64,000 nt of DNA, taken from assembly GCF_030123065.1 (NCBI RefSeq), contig NZ_CP126093.1, forward strand, positions 2,608,001 through 2,672,000, read 5' to 3'. The number at the start of each line of letters is the position of its first letter. Position 1 is the first letter of the stretch. The notes under the pieces were generated by a model. It saw nothing but the letters and a program-made list of their open reading frames with translations, was not told where the DNA came from and did no database searches. Positions 52,416 through 61,826 of this stretch are shown in pieces. This DNA comes from Neobacillus sp. DY30. Lineage in GTDB: Bacteria; Bacillota; Bacilli; Bacillales; Cytobacillaceae. The position numbers were made by a program, and so were the translations under genes.

Positions 52416-52751
52416 ATTCTAAAATTATTTTAAAGGTAGGAACCGACCGTAGGCATGGATAACTCGGGTTATTAAGGAGTGTTAACACTTGTAGCAACTA
52501 TACTTCCTATTAAAGCGCTGTCTATAATATGATGTGATTTCTATTCTTTAATAATTGGTTCGTTTAATAGGAGAGTCTGATTGAATATTTCAAAGTTCGG
52601 GAAATTTTTTCTATTTCTTGGGAAAGCGCAAGAACAGACATTTCTTGAGCTATTGTGTCAATTGTTGTTGTCTTAAAAAAGGCGGCAAAAATTGATTTCA
52701 TCGAGACCCCCAGGAAGAAAAGAGTGATTTTGAAAATAGAGAGGACTACAG
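52416..52751. other. Intergenic region of 336 bp
   Basis: No recognised gene. There are open stretches around 52560-52740 (for example AIVSIVVVLKKAAKIDF in one frame), but none has a start, ribosome binding site or family match, so it may be a remnant. TATAATATG near 52533 may be a promoter. No RNA structure was recognised. Confidence 0.5.
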
Positions 52752-53246
52752 ATGAAAATTATCGTAATTTCGGATACGCATCTTCCGAAAAGAAAAAAAG
52801 GATTGCCTGTTAGGTTATTAGAGGAATTAAAGGATGTCGAACTCATCATACATGCGGGTGACTGGCAGACGATTGATGTTTATCATGAGCTGCACAGGTA
52901 TGGAAGAGTTGAAGGTGTTTATGGAAACATAGATGATGCGGGGATTGTCGGATTATTACCATCGAAATTGATTGTTGAAGCAGGCGGTTTTAGATTTGGC
53001 ATTACACATGGTCACGGGAAGGGAAAAACAACTGAAAAGCGTGCTATTGCAGCTTTTGAAGGAGAGAACGTAGATTGTATAATCTTTGGTCATTCTCATA
53101 TCCCTGTCAAGAGGTATGAAGGGGATCTATTGATTTTTAACCCTGGTTCGCCTACTGACAAAAGAAGACAAAAGCTGTTTTCTTTTGGGGTTATCACTGT
53201 TAGTGATAAAATAACGGCAGAACATATTTTTTTTAATGAAGAATAG
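52752..53246 (+). CDS. YfcE/YmdB-like metallophosphoesterase
   Basis: 164 residues. The metal-binding motifs are complete: SDTHLP, HAGDW, GNIDDA, THGHG and GHSHIP. Such small calcineurin-like enzymes are phosphodiesterases, for example YfcE. The natural substrate is unknown. It is followed 24 bp later by a glutaredoxin-like gene and may form an operon with it. Confidence 0.9.
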   Translation: MKIIVISDTHLPKRKKGLPVRLLEELKDVELIIHAGDWQTIDVYHELHRYGRVEGVYGNIDDAGIVGLLPSKLIVEAGGFRFGITHGHGKGKTTEKRAIAAFEGENVDCIIFGHSHIPVKRYEGDLLIFNPGSPTDKRRQKLFSFGVITVSDKITAEHIFFNEE

Positions 53247-53270
53247 CAACAGTGGAAGGAGAATGAACCA

Positions 53271-53513
53271 ATGGAAAATGGAGTGATTGTTTATACAACA
53301 AACGACTGTATTGAATGTACAATGGTCAAAAAAGTACTGACTGAAGAAGGTATTCCTTATGTAGTTAGGGATATTTCAATTAATCCCGAATATCAACAAG
53401 AAGTGGAGAAGTATGGCTATTTAGGCGTACCGGTAACGGTGTTAGGAAATAAAGCAGTAAAGGGTTTTACGAATGAATTAAAGGAAATTATTGAAACAGC
53501 AAAAAAGAGCTAA
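53271..53513 (+). CDS. Glutaredoxin-family protein
   Basis: 80 residues with the redox motif CIEC near residue 13, the cis-Pro loop GVPVTVLG and the G-F motif in KGFTNELK. The active site C-x-x-C resembles NrdH/YtpP-type glutaredoxin-like proteins rather than classical CPYC. It probably donates electrons to a ribonucleotide reductase or oxidised protein, using a low-molecular-weight thiol or thioredoxin reductase. Confidence 0.88.
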   Translation: MENGVIVYTTNDCIECTMVKKVLTEEGIPYVVRDISINPEYQQEVEKYGYLGVPVTVLGNKAVKGFTNELKEIIETAKKS

Positions 53514-53533
53514 TGTTTAGTTAGCTCTTTTCG
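53503..53533. terminator. Bidirectional terminator
   Basis: AAAAGAGCTAA (53503-53513) and TTAGCTCTTTT (53521-53531), serving the glutaredoxin gene and the convergent YheC/D-type gene. Confidence 0.88.
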
Positions 53534-53538
53534 TTAGT

Positions 53539-54858
53539 TTAAAAACCTGCTAGTTTCTTAGCATAAAGCATATTGGTTTTTAAGATTTCATAGTAAATTC
53601 CCGGATATCCAGCTACTAAAGCAATATCGTGTGAGGGGTTGCAGTGGTCAATTTCTGAAATCCAAATATCACCTAATTCACCAACCGTAATATCAACAGC
53701 CGCGTTTGCCAAATGTACTCCCATGGCTTCTATTTCATTAACAGTATCGATCGCAATATGGTTCAATTCTTCATAGGTCAAGGAAGCATGCAACTCACTT
53801 TGCTGTAAGAAATCTTTTACGATGTCTTTTTCAAATTTGACCAGAGGCAATAATTTACCATCCTTCTTCACTGATTGATCGCCTCTCGTAAACGAGCCCA
53901 TTACCTGCCATTGACCTGAGTAGTTTTTTACTATAATAAACCTTATGGTGATGGTTCGATAGCCTGTTACATCTATGGATTCTTGTACCAGGTTTTCTCC
54001 ATCTTTAAAGTATTTACTAAAGATTGAATAGGCCTGATCTCGATTATTAAATCTATAAGTCTTTGTTTCCATATTGGTTAAATTTGTCATAACAAGTGAG
54101 TTTGAATCTCTTAGTAATACCCTATATGCCTGCCGATTGGCGCTGTTTAGCGACTTTACCGTTAAATTAGGGAATTTCTTTAAAAAATAATATAGGTCTT
54201 GTGGTGATCCATAAAGGTTTGTATCGGGAAGATAACATTTTACCCCGATCGAATTGGCCAATTTCTTGTGTATACTCCATCGAGTAAGAAAGAAATCATT
54301 AAAAACGGCATTACCGATAATCTCTTTGAAATGTTGAATCCAGGCAGTGCTCACCGAAGAGGTCATCACAAAAATAGAGGCAGGATATGGATAGATTCCT
54401 TCTTCCCATTGCTTTTTTTGAGGATTATAAAGATAGCCTTTTACTAGATGGTTAACTTTATCCACGTGATCAAGAGAAAAGACAAGGATAGCACCCTTAA
54501 TTTCACGATAAAGTAAAACATAATCACGAAGATGATCAAGATATTTCTTAATTGAGCTTTGATAATAACCTGCAAGTAAACCGATAAAGGGTCCAATTTG
54601 TATTTCGTTGCCATTCTGCTTGATTTCAAGGCTGCAATGCTGTGGTATATTCAGCATGTCCAAAATATCTTCAGATAGGCTTGCCCCATTTAGTGGCAGT
54701 TGATCAGAAATGTCTACAATTGATTGATAAGTGTTTGATCCAAATCTGATTTTTCTTGCAGTAATTTGAGTAATTCCCATTGATTCTGCCAACTTGGGAT
54801 GTAACGTTAGGATACCTCTGTTAGAAGTATTTCTTGATAGCAGAATAATATTTTCCAT
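53539..54858 (-). CDS. YheC/YheD-type endospore coat-associated protein
   Basis: 439 residues from ATG 54858 (GGGGGAG upstream); an earlier ATG at 54906 has no site. It resembles YheC/YheD of B. subtilis, proteins linked to the spore coat with an ATP-grasp-like C-terminal half (region LPDTNLYGSPQDLYYF, then RFIIVKNYSGQWQVMGSFTR and ISEIDHCNPSH). The fold suggests ligase chemistry, but the substrate is unknown. Note the terminator and small gene around it. Confidence 0.8.
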   Translation of the reverse strand: MENIILLSRNTSNRGILTLHPKLAESMGITQITARKIRFGSNTYQSIVDISDQLPLNGASLSEDILDMLNIPQHCSLEIKQNGNEIQIGPFIGLLAGYYQSSIKKYLDHLRDYVLLYREIKGAILVFSLDHVDKVNHLVKGYLYNPQKKQWEEGIYPYPASIFVMTSSVSTAWIQHFKEIIGNAVFNDFFLTRWSIHKKLANSIGVKCYLPDTNLYGSPQDLYYFLKKFPNLTVKSLNSANRQAYRVLLRDSNSLVMTNLTNMETKTYRFNNRDQAYSIFSKYFKDGENLVQESIDVTGYRTITIRFIIVKNYSGQWQVMGSFTRGDQSVKKDGKLLPLVKFEKDIVKDFLQQSELHASLTYEELNHIAIDTVNEIEAMGVHLANAAVDITVGELGDIWISEIDHCNPSHDIALVAGYPGIYYEILKTNMLYAKKLAGF

Positions 54859-54989
54859 TTGAACTCCCCCTAACCTTATTACTGGATACGTTATTATATG
54901 TACCAATTATTAAGATTGTCTTAAAAATGGGGGTATTTTTCCAATTTGGACAAGTGTACCATTGTTTTTGTGAAATATTATTAATGAAC

Positions 54990-55118
54990 TTAATTTTCTT
55001 GATCAGGCTTGTTTTTATCTTCATTTTGTTCAACAGGGTGTCCATATAGCTCATTGATTTCATTAGCTAATTCATCTAAAAATTCATCTGTCAGCAATGG
55101 CTTTTTCTGATTAGGCAT
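54990..55118 (-). CDS. 42-residue acidic protein
   Basis: Starts at ATG 55118 with TTGGAGAA upstream and ends before the YheC/D-type gene. The sequence is helical and acidic (LTDEFLDELANEINELYG) with a polar tail (PDQEN). No family is recognised. It may be cotranscribed with the YheC/D-type gene. Confidence 0.6.
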   Translation of the reverse strand: MPNQKKPLLTDEFLDELANEINELYGHPVEQNEDKNKPDQEN

Positions 55119-55204
55119 AAATTTTTCTCCAATCTTTATTTTTTAAAAAATTTTGATTTACAATTGGGAAACACAGGAGTATGATAATCACAGTTTCATA
55201 TTTC

Positions 55205-55360
55205 TAAATCGCTGAGACCAAATTGGTGCGGGGGACCCATTCATATGGATAGTATATCCAAGGGGTGAATCCTTTAATAGGTAGGGCTACTCAAGGCCCG
55301 AATCCGACAGCTAACCTCGTAAGCGTTAATGAGAAGGAAGGTGGAGCTTGTGAGACAGGT
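55205..55360 (+). promoter_or_regulatory. c-di-AMP (ydaO/yuaA) riboswitch
   Basis: The conserved segments of this class are all visible in order: AATCGCTGAGACC, GCGGGGGACCCA, GGGGTGAATCC, GGTAGGGCTACT, CCGAATCCGACAGCTAACCTC and the 3' part GGAAGGTGGAGCTTG. A strong terminator follows at 55364-55408. In B. subtilis the ligand c-di-AMP turns expression of kimA off; the order riboswitch-terminator-kimA here is the same. Confidence 0.95.
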
Positions 55361-55363
55361 ATA

Positions 55364-55408
55364 AAATGTCTGCAGGTCTATTTAACTTTGACTTGCAGGC
55401 ATTTTTTT
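55364..55408 (+). terminator. Riboswitch-controlled terminator
   Basis: AAATGTCTGCAGGT (55364-55377) pairs with ACTTGCAGGCATTT (55391-55404) with two wobble pairs, followed by TTTT. Confidence 0.92.
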
Positions 55409-55459
55409 GTGCTTTTTAGCAAGATAAGAACTTTATAGAAAACACGGTGGTGCAGAGCA

Positions 55460-57286
55460 ATGGTATCTTCGGTCAAAAGATTATTAATTGGCAGACCTTT
55501 AAAGTCAACAGAATTAGGGGAGCAAAAGCTGAATAAAACAAAAGCGTTGGCAATTCTTTCATCTGACGCACTATCATCTGTGGCTTATGGTCCAGAACAA
55601 ATCCTGATCGTACTCGTAACAGTTAGTGCAGCTGCCTTTTGGTATTCGATTCCGATTGCAATTGGTGTATTAATTTTATTAGCAGCATTAATTTTATCTT
55701 ATCGACAAATTATTTTTGCCTACCCGCACGGCGGAGGAGCTTATGTAGTATCAAAGGAAAATTTAGGCGTAAATTATGGACTCATATCCGGAGGCTCGCT
55801 GCTCGTTGACTATATCTTAACGGTAGCTGTAAGTGTTTCAGCAGGAACAGATGCGATTACGTCCGCTTTTCCAGCCCTGCACGATCATAATGTGGGTATT
55901 GCGATTATTTTTGTCATTTGTATTACTACTTTAAATCTAAGAGGTGTAACGGAGTCTGCTTCTATTTTAGCATATCCGGTCTATTTATTCGTGCTTGCTT
56001 TATTTATTTTAATTGGTGTGGGGATATTTAATATTTTAACAGGGCAGGTCCCGGCAGAATTGCAAACACCTGTTGGAACACCTATTGCTGGGATTTCTTT
56101 ATTTCTGCTCTTAAGAGCATTTGCCTCAGGCAGTTCTGCCCTTACGGGAGTTGAGGCGATATCAAATGCAATTCCAAATTTTAAAGATCCAGCTCCAAAA
56201 AACGCAGCAAAAACGCTGGCTGCAATGGGCGGATTACTGGCTATTTTATTTTCTGGAATTGTCTTGTTAGCCTATTACTATGGGATTACTCCGAATGAAA
56301 AGGTTACAGTCGTTTCTCAAATTGCGGAGCAAACATTTGGACGTAACTTTATGTATTTCTTTATACAAGGCACAACGGCATTAATTTTAATTCTTGCTGC
56401 AAATACAGGGTATACAGCTTTTCCATTACTGGCAGTCAATCTCGCCAATGATAAGTTTATCCCAAGAATGTTTAAGATTAGAGGGGACCGATTAGGGTAT
56501 TCGAATGGAATTATCACACTGGGTTTAGCTTCAATCTTGTTAATTATCTTTTTCAAAGGACAAACAGAACACTTAATTCCGCTTTATGCTGTGGGGGTTT
56601 TCATTCCGTTTACCTTGTCCCAAACGGGGATGATGCTAAAATGGCTGCGTGAAAAGCCTCAGGGCTGGGTATCTAAGCTTATCACTAATACGATGGGTGC
56701 TATTATTTGTTTTGTTGTTACCATCATGTTCTTTTTAACAAAGTTCGCACAGGTATGGCCAGTATTAGTATTCTTACCAGTGATCGTTTTTGTCTTTTAC
56801 CGGATTAGAAAGCATTATGAAGCAGTGGGAGACCAGCTTAGATTAAATTGTGAGGAACCAGCAGTGCCCATTGACGGGAACGTAATTATTGTTCCTGTCG
56901 CAGGGATAACGCAGGTGGTTGAAAACTCATTGAATTATGCAAAATCCCTAGGTGCGGATCAAGTACTCGCAGTCTATGTGTCCTTTGAAAGAGACGATGA
57001 AAAGAAGTTTGAAGAAAAATGGAATAAGTGGCAACCGGATATAAGACTAGTCACCCTGCACTCCCATTACAGGAGTATCATCCAGCCGCTGACCAAATTT
57101 GTTGATACTGTCCAGCATAAAGCCAGTGAGGCGAATTATCGAGTTACCGTTATCATACCACAATTCATACCAAAAAAAGGCTGGCATAATATCTTGCACA
57201 ATCAATCAAGCTTACTAATCAAAGCGTACCTTTTATATAAACGAAATGTCATTATTACAACAGTACCATATCATCTAAAAAAATGA
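55460..57286 (+). CDS. kimA: KimA-type high-affinity potassium transporter
   Basis: 608 residues (GGTGGTG upstream), an APC-superfamily carrier of about 12 segments with an N-terminal SSDALSSVAYGPEQIL motif and a cytoplasmic C-terminal domain of about 160 residues (VDGNVIIVPVAGITQ-like region). KimA (YdaO) imports K+ with H+ and is shut down by c-di-AMP at both riboswitch and protein level. The riboswitch upstream confirms the assignment. Confidence 0.95.
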   Translation: MVSSVKRLLIGRPLKSTELGEQKLNKTKALAILSSDALSSVAYGPEQILIVLVTVSAAAFWYSIPIAIGVLILLAALILSYRQIIFAYPHGGGAYVVSKENLGVNYGLISGGSLLVDYILTVAVSVSAGTDAITSAFPALHDHNVGIAIIFVICITTLNLRGVTESASILAYPVYLFVLALFILIGVGIFNILTGQVPAELQTPVGTPIAGISLFLLLRAFASGSSALTGVEAISNAIPNFKDPAPKNAAKTLAAMGGLLAILFSGIVLLAYYYGITPNEKVTVVSQIAEQTFGRNFMYFFIQGTTALILILAANTGYTAFPLLAVNLANDKFIPRMFKIRGDRLGYSNGIITLGLASILLIIFFKGQTEHLIPLYAVGVFIPFTLSQTGMMLKWLREKPQGWVSKLITNTMGAIICFVVTIMFFLTKFAQVWPVLVFLPVIVFVFYRIRKHYEAVGDQLRLNCEEPAVPIDGNVIIVPVAGITQVVENSLNYAKSLGADQVLAVYVSFERDDEKKFEEKWNKWQPDIRLVTLHSHYRSIIQPLTKFVDTVQHKASEANYRVTVIIPQFIPKKGWHNILHNQSSLLIKAYLLYKRNVIITTVPYHLKK

Positions 57287-57292
57287 ATCAAA

Positions 57293-57336
57293 GAGCAGCT
57301 TCCGGTTCGGGAGCTGCTCAATTTTTGTTTTTATGA
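57293..57336. terminator. Terminator after kimA
   Basis: GAGCAGCTTCC (57293-57303) and GGGAGCTGCTC (57309-57319), then AATTTTTG. It overlaps the end of the convergent minus-strand gene. Confidence 0.88.
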
Positions 57337-57752
57337 CTGGTGAAGATACACCCGGGAACTTGAAAGGTCCGTCCATTTGCAGTTAAAGAAATAGAACAAA
57401 TAGCCGTACCGATGATGGTTTCATGCAGAAAATGTATGTTTGAAAGAACGGCATTGTCATGAAAATAGACTCCAGAAGCTTGTCCCTCAGCTGTTAAAAT
57501 CATGCCGGTACCGCCCCCGGAAACAGGTTCATATGTTGGCAAACCAGGTGCACCGGATTTAAAAACAAAACTATTGTTTTGATTTATTTCATCACCATAA
57601 AGAATGGAAATATAACTGTTATTAACTTTACAATCAACATTACAAATTCGCGCAGAAACAGTAATAATGCCATTAGAAGGGAAACGATCGATTAAGGTTT
57701 CGACTGGTACGGCGGTTGCCGATACGCTTGCACGACAATTACAACTTTCCAT
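57318..57752 (-). CDS. Small Cys-containing protein, possibly spore-associated
   Basis: 144 residues from ATG 57752, with MESCNC at the start; the in-frame ATG at 57770 has a weaker context. AGAGGTG precedes. The sequence is beta-rich, with Cys pairs at the N-terminus and in RICNVDC and two more in AICSIS and VPGCIF. Cys-rich beta proteins of this size are often spore-surface components or endospore appendage subunits, but I see no clear match to known families, so I call it unknown. Confidence 0.6.
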   Translation of the reverse strand: MESCNCRASVSATAVPVETLIDRFPSNGIITVSARICNVDCKVNNSYISILYGDEINQNNSFVFKSGAPGLPTYEPVSGGGTGMILTAEGQASGVYFHDNAVLSNIHFLHETIIGTAICSISLTANGRTFQVPGCIFTSHKNKN

Positions 57753-57934
57753 AAAACACCTCTCATTCACAATATTACTTATTTATATGAAACAGCATGT
57801 CTTTTGGTTTGGACAAGGAGTGGAGTAAAATGGAAAAGTACAAAATAATATTGTACATTAGGGAAAACTTTTTCGTAATTTGTATTTGATTGGAAGACCC
57901 AACGTATGGGAAAATATGGCGAGGTGATAAATTA

Positions 57935-58744
57935 ATGTTGAAATTTGATTTACATACACATCATGATCGGTGTGGTCATGCAAGGGGAGGCATTCGAGAT
58001 TATATCGAAGCCGGTATAGATAAGGGTTTAAATATAATAGGAATCTCTGACCATACCCCGTATTTTTCAAGTAAAGAAGACCATCCCTTTCCTCACATAA
58101 CCATGGCAACAAGCCAATTTCCTGAATATGTAGAGGAAGTCTTAAGGTTAAAACAAGAGTATGCTGGAAAGATTGATGTCTTATTAGGAATTGAGGCAGA
58201 TTTCTTTCCTGAATATGTTGAAAACTACCGGCCTTATTTTGACCGATACCCATTTGATTATATTATTGGATCTGTTCATCATGTGGATGGGGTGAGTATT
58301 TTTAAGAAGGATCGCTGGGAAGGGCTCAGTTCTAATGATCAAATACGGACCAAAGAATCCTATTATTCATTAATTGAGCAATCGGCTCGCAGCGGCATGT
58401 ATCAAATACTCGGTCATATTGATGCGATGAAAGGCTTCTATCCTGACTTTTCAAACATACAAACTGCTGCAGTCGAACACACCTTAAAGGTTATAGCGGA
58501 AAGCGATGTTGCAATTGAAATTAACACCTCAGGAAAAACCAAATACGTGGGGGGCTGGTATCCTGCAGATGACATATTAGAAATGGCCCTCCACCACGGA
58601 GTAAAAGTCACCTTTGGCTCAGACGCCCACGACCCAGAGCGAGTCGGAGACGAATTCAAAACCGTCCAAACCCGCCTCAAAGAAATAGGCTTCAAAGAAT
58701 GGGTCTACTTTAAAGAACGAAAGAGAAATGCAGTAAAACTATGA
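57935..58744 (+). CDS. PHP-domain phosphatase, histidinol-phosphatase-like
   Basis: 269 residues from ATG 57935 (GAGGTGAT upstream). PHP metal ligands: DLHTHHDRCGHA, ISDHTPY, GIEADF, GSVHHVDG, GHIDAMKG and FGSDAHDPER. It resembles HisJ-type histidinol-phosphatases, but lies away from other his genes, so another phosphoester may be the substrate. The last third is C/A-rich next to dispersed copy D. Confidence 0.85.
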   Translation: MLKFDLHTHHDRCGHARGGIRDYIEAGIDKGLNIIGISDHTPYFSSKEDHPFPHITMATSQFPEYVEEVLRLKQEYAGKIDVLLGIEADFFPEYVENYRPYFDRYPFDYIIGSVHHVDGVSIFKKDRWEGLSSNDQIRTKESYYSLIEQSARSGMYQILGHIDAMKGFYPDFSNIQTAAVEHTLKVIAESDVAIEINTSGKTKYVGGWYPADDILEMALHHGVKVTFGSDAHDPERVGDEFKTVQTRLKEIGFKEWVYFKERKRNAVKL

Positions 58745-58757
58745 ATAACTGCATAAA

Positions 58758-58774
58758 TGGTGACAGGCACCACA
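58758..58774 (-). repeat. Dispersed element, copy D (core only)
   Basis: TGGTGACAGGCACCAC, the inverse complement of copies A and B, followed by a second CGGCACCAC. The 120 bp before it (58561-58680) have C 39 against G 25. Confidence 0.78.
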
Positions 58775-58790
58775 ACGGCACCACAATCAA

Positions 58791-58830
58791 AAAATGTAAT
58801 GGATTCTGTGTCCATTACATTTTTTCTTGT
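58791..58830. terminator. Terminator between PHP phosphatase and MFS genes
   Basis: AAAAATGTAATGGA (58791-58804) and TCCATTACATTTTTT (from 58811), usable from both sides. Confidence 0.9.
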
Positions 58831-58849
58831 TTGTGTTTAAGAGTAATTA

Positions 58850-60064
58850 TTAGTTTTTTGCTAATAAAGCTTTTGTAAATTTCCTAGTACGGGAATACAT
58901 GAGTAGAAAAACGAAGGCGCTTGCTATTCTCATAATGGAGTTTAATTCCATTGCTTTTTGTATGCCTAGTCCTTCTAACAGCAAGATACCAATTTGCGGG
59001 GCAATGAAGGCCACGAAGGAAAGGAGTACATTATAAGTAGTGATACAATAGGTTCGTGTTTCTACTGGTGATTGTTCCAGTAATAGGTTAAATAATAATA
59101 GAACAACACCAGAAATAAAAAATCCGGATAGTGCTTGAACACCCGTTAAATAGAATAAATTGTCAGACAGTACGGTTAGAAAAGGAACGAGCGCCATGCC
59201 TAGCGCAGCCCATACGAGCATGAGGGTATTAGATTTTGCCTCTGCCCATTTTTTCCATATAGGGAACGTAAAGATTTGCACCAATTGACATGCCACTGAA
59301 AAGATACTAATCCATAGGATAGTCGCTTCTGCAATTCTAACATGATAAATATTGAATATACCCCAGGACATCTGCCAGGTGAAGTTAAAGCAAAGTGCCG
59401 CAATCAGGAACCATTTGTAACCATGATCTTTAAAAATGGACCAATCCATTGATGATTTTTTGGTAGTCGTGACAGTTTGAACTGTCTCTTTATGTTTCAT
59501 TAAGATAACCACTTCTAGAAATCCAAAAAGTAAGGCTGTGAAAAATAACCACTGGTATGCGCTAGCGTTATTGGTTTGGTTCTTCATGATAACCCCGATA
59601 ATCAGTGTGGAAATCATTCCAGCAATCGTCAACAACCTGTTGCGATCACTAAAAAAAGAACCCCTTCGTTCGTCTTTAATCATTCCGCTAATCAATGTCT
59701 GCCAGCCGATGTTTGCGATGGTCGCGGGTACATTCATGAATGCAATAATGATTAAGAAAACCCAAGCTTGATAGGATGATTGAATATAAACAACGCCAAT
59801 AAGAAGCAAAAATAATAGCCGGGCCCATAAAACCGCCATGGCAACTGTTTTCTTCTGCATCTCCAATCGATTTAACAGAATGGCAGCAGGGATGGTCATT
59901 AAGAGTGCAATTAAAGGCGGCAGAGAACTAATTAATCCAACTTGGTAATTCGTTGCTCCAAGAATCGAGATAGCAAAGATGGGATAAAAATTGCCTGCCA
60001 GATTGATAGCAATGGTAGAAACCATTCCATGATAGATACTAATTTTTTCATTATATGTACGCAC
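58850..60064 (-). CDS. MFS transporter
   Basis: 404 residues, about 11-12 hydrophobic segments. The N-terminus (KISIYHGMVSTIAINLAGNFYPIFAIS) and a basic loop (RLEMQKKT) are typical of drug- or sugar-type MFS carriers of Bacillus. The substrate cannot be inferred. It is divergent to the MATE gene; 193 bp between them contains the promoters of both. Confidence 0.85.
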   Translation of the reverse strand: MRTYNEKISIYHGMVSTIAINLAGNFYPIFAISILGATNYQVGLISSLPPLIALLMTIPAAILLNRLEMQKKTVAMAVLWARLLFLLLIGVVYIQSSYQAWVFLIIIAFMNVPATIANIGWQTLISGMIKDERRGSFFSDRNRLLTIAGMISTLIIGVIMKNQTNNASAYQWLFFTALLFGFLEVVILMKHKETVQTVTTTKKSSMDWSIFKDHGYKWFLIAALCFNFTWQMSWGIFNIYHVRIAEATILWISIFSVACQLVQIFTFPIWKKWAEAKSNTLMLVWAALGMALVPFLTVLSDNLFYLTGVQALSGFFISGVVLLLFNLLLEQSPVETRTYCITTYNVLLSFVAFIAPQIGILLLEGLGIQKAMELNSIMRIASAFVFLLMYSRTRKFTKALLAKN

Positions 60065-60257
60065 GATTCTTCACCAGTTTCTCTATTAATCAATAACGAT
60101 ATCATTATACTACGGTATCCGAAATTTCTATAGAAATCTTTTTCAAATTTATATAGAAAAAATATACTGTTCGTACAACAAATAATATTCAAGTTAGCTG
60201 CAATGCAGTATAATAAAATTTTGGCTTTATATTTCAGTTTTCTAGGAGTTTTTTTAT

Positions 60258-61625
60258 ATGAATCAAACATTCACATTAAAGGAAAAGACAAAACAAATTT
60301 TTGTCATGCTAGTACCTATTTTAATTACTCAGCTTGGCATGTTTTCGATGGTGTTTTTTAACAACATTATGTCAGGAAAATATGGTTCCTCTGACCTAGC
60401 AGCTGTTGCGATTGGTTCGTCGATCTGGAGCCCGATATTTACTGGCATTAGTGCAATTCTGCTTGCGGTATCGCCGATAGCTGCTCAGCGCTTTGGGGAA
60501 AAGAGAAGTGGAGAAGTTGCATCTGTTGTCCGGCATGGCCTCTACCTTTCTCTTATGATTACCATAGTAGTAATTATTCTTGGTGTCTTCTTTTTAGATC
60601 CACTTTTAGATAAAATGAATCTTCCTAGTGACGTCCAGGAAACTGCCTTTGACTACTTGGCTGGGCTTAGCTATGGAATCCTTCCACTATTTATTTTTAA
60701 TGTGCTTAGGTCATTTATCTATGCATTAGGAAAAACTAGGGTAGTTATGTATATTTTGCTCTTGTCTTTGCCCCTGAACTTATTTTTGAATTATGTATTG
60801 ATCTTTGGAAACTGGGGTTTCCCGGAACTTGGTGGGGCTGGTGCTGGATATGCCACTTCTATCACGGAATGGGTAATAACAGGAATGACGTTGTTCGTTG
60901 TAAAAACACAGAAGCCGTATTCAAGCTTTGCTGTCTTTGAGAATTTGAAGAATTTTTCCTTGGCGGAGTGTAAGGAAATACTTAAAATTGGTGTGCCGAT
61001 GGGACTATCAACATTCTTTGAAACGAGTATGTTTGCTGTCGTAACGATTCTATTGAGTAAATTTAATGTGACGACAATTGCGGCCTATCAATCTGCATTA
61101 AACATTGTTTCATTTCTCTATATGATACCGATTAGCATATCGATGGCACAAACGGTTCTAGTAGGTTATGAAGTAGGGGCACGAAGATACAAGGATGCAA
61201 AGAGCTACAGCTGGCTGGGAATTTATCTAGGTATCATAATTGCAGTAATTACCGGGGTATTAGTAATTCTATTTCGTTACCAAGTGGCTGGTTTTTACTC
61301 GAATGAAGCAGAAGTCATTAATTTAACTGCCCATTTCTTAATTTTTGCATTGTTCTTCCAAATCAGTGATGCCATTCAAGTAACCGCACAAGCTGCCCTG
61401 AGGGGATATAAAGACGTTAATATTGCCTTTGTAATGACCTTAATAGCATACTGGTTAATCTGTCTTCCGGTGGGCTACGTACTTGCAAACTTTACGGGAT
61501 TGGGAGCAACAGGCTATTGGCTGGGGCTTACCGCAGGCTTGTTAGCAGCAGGAATAGCATTATCGTGGCGACTAATCTATATCCAAAAACGAAAATTCAT
61601 AGAAGAAGCAGTACAATCACACTAA
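60258..61625 (+). CDS. MATE-family multidrug exporter
   Basis: 455 residues (CTAGGAG upstream), about 12 hydrophobic segments, with the MATE repeats (VPILITQLGMFSMVFFNNIM near residue 18 and IGVPMGLSTFFETSMF in the second half). NorM-type exporters use Na+ or H+ to extrude cationic drugs and dyes. It stands alone and is followed by a terminator. Confidence 0.93.
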   Translation: MNQTFTLKEKTKQIFVMLVPILITQLGMFSMVFFNNIMSGKYGSSDLAAVAIGSSIWSPIFTGISAILLAVSPIAAQRFGEKRSGEVASVVRHGLYLSLMITIVVIILGVFFLDPLLDKMNLPSDVQETAFDYLAGLSYGILPLFIFNVLRSFIYALGKTRVVMYILLLSLPLNLFLNYVLIFGNWGFPELGGAGAGYATSITEWVITGMTLFVVKTQKPYSSFAVFENLKNFSLAECKEILKIGVPMGLSTFFETSMFAVVTILLSKFNVTTIAAYQSALNIVSFLYMIPISISMAQTVLVGYEVGARRYKDAKSYSWLGIYLGIIIAVITGVLVILFRYQVAGFYSNEAEVINLTAHFLIFALFFQISDAIQVTAQAALRGYKDVNIAFVMTLIAYWLICLPVGYVLANFTGLGATGYWLGLTAGLLAAGIALSWRLIYIQKRKFIEEAVQSH

Positions 61626-61656
61626 AACAATCCAATATAGGTAAAATGTAAAATAA

Positions 61657-61697
61657 AAAATCTTACCCTGTATCAGGGTAAGATTTTCTTTTTGTCA
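61657..61697 (+). terminator. Terminator of the MATE gene
   Basis: AAAATCTTACCCTG (61657-61670) and CAGGGTAAGATTTT (61674-61687), followed by CTTTTTG. Confidence 0.92.
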
Positions 61698-61798
61698 GAG
61701 TAATAGTTAAATATGTATTTTCTGTGTATTTATGAATTTTCAGTTAACATTTGAATGGCTATTTTGGAAAAAGAAATAAAACTTGCAAAAAATCATAA

Positions 61799-61811
61799 AA
61801 AAGATAATTTT
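61799..61811 (+). promoter_or_regulatory. Possible ComK half-box upstream of comK
   Basis: AAAA-GATAA-TTTT matches the AAAA-N5-TTTT half-site of ComK boxes. ComK boxes work in pairs, and no second perfect half-site lies at a standard distance, so this is tentative. ComK autoactivation would fit. Confidence 0.35.
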
Positions 61812-61826
61812 GAGGGGATAAAATAA

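Noticed and set aside
52560..52740. Possible gene remnant
   Set aside because: Short hydrophobic stretches in two frames only; no start, ribosome binding site or recognised family.
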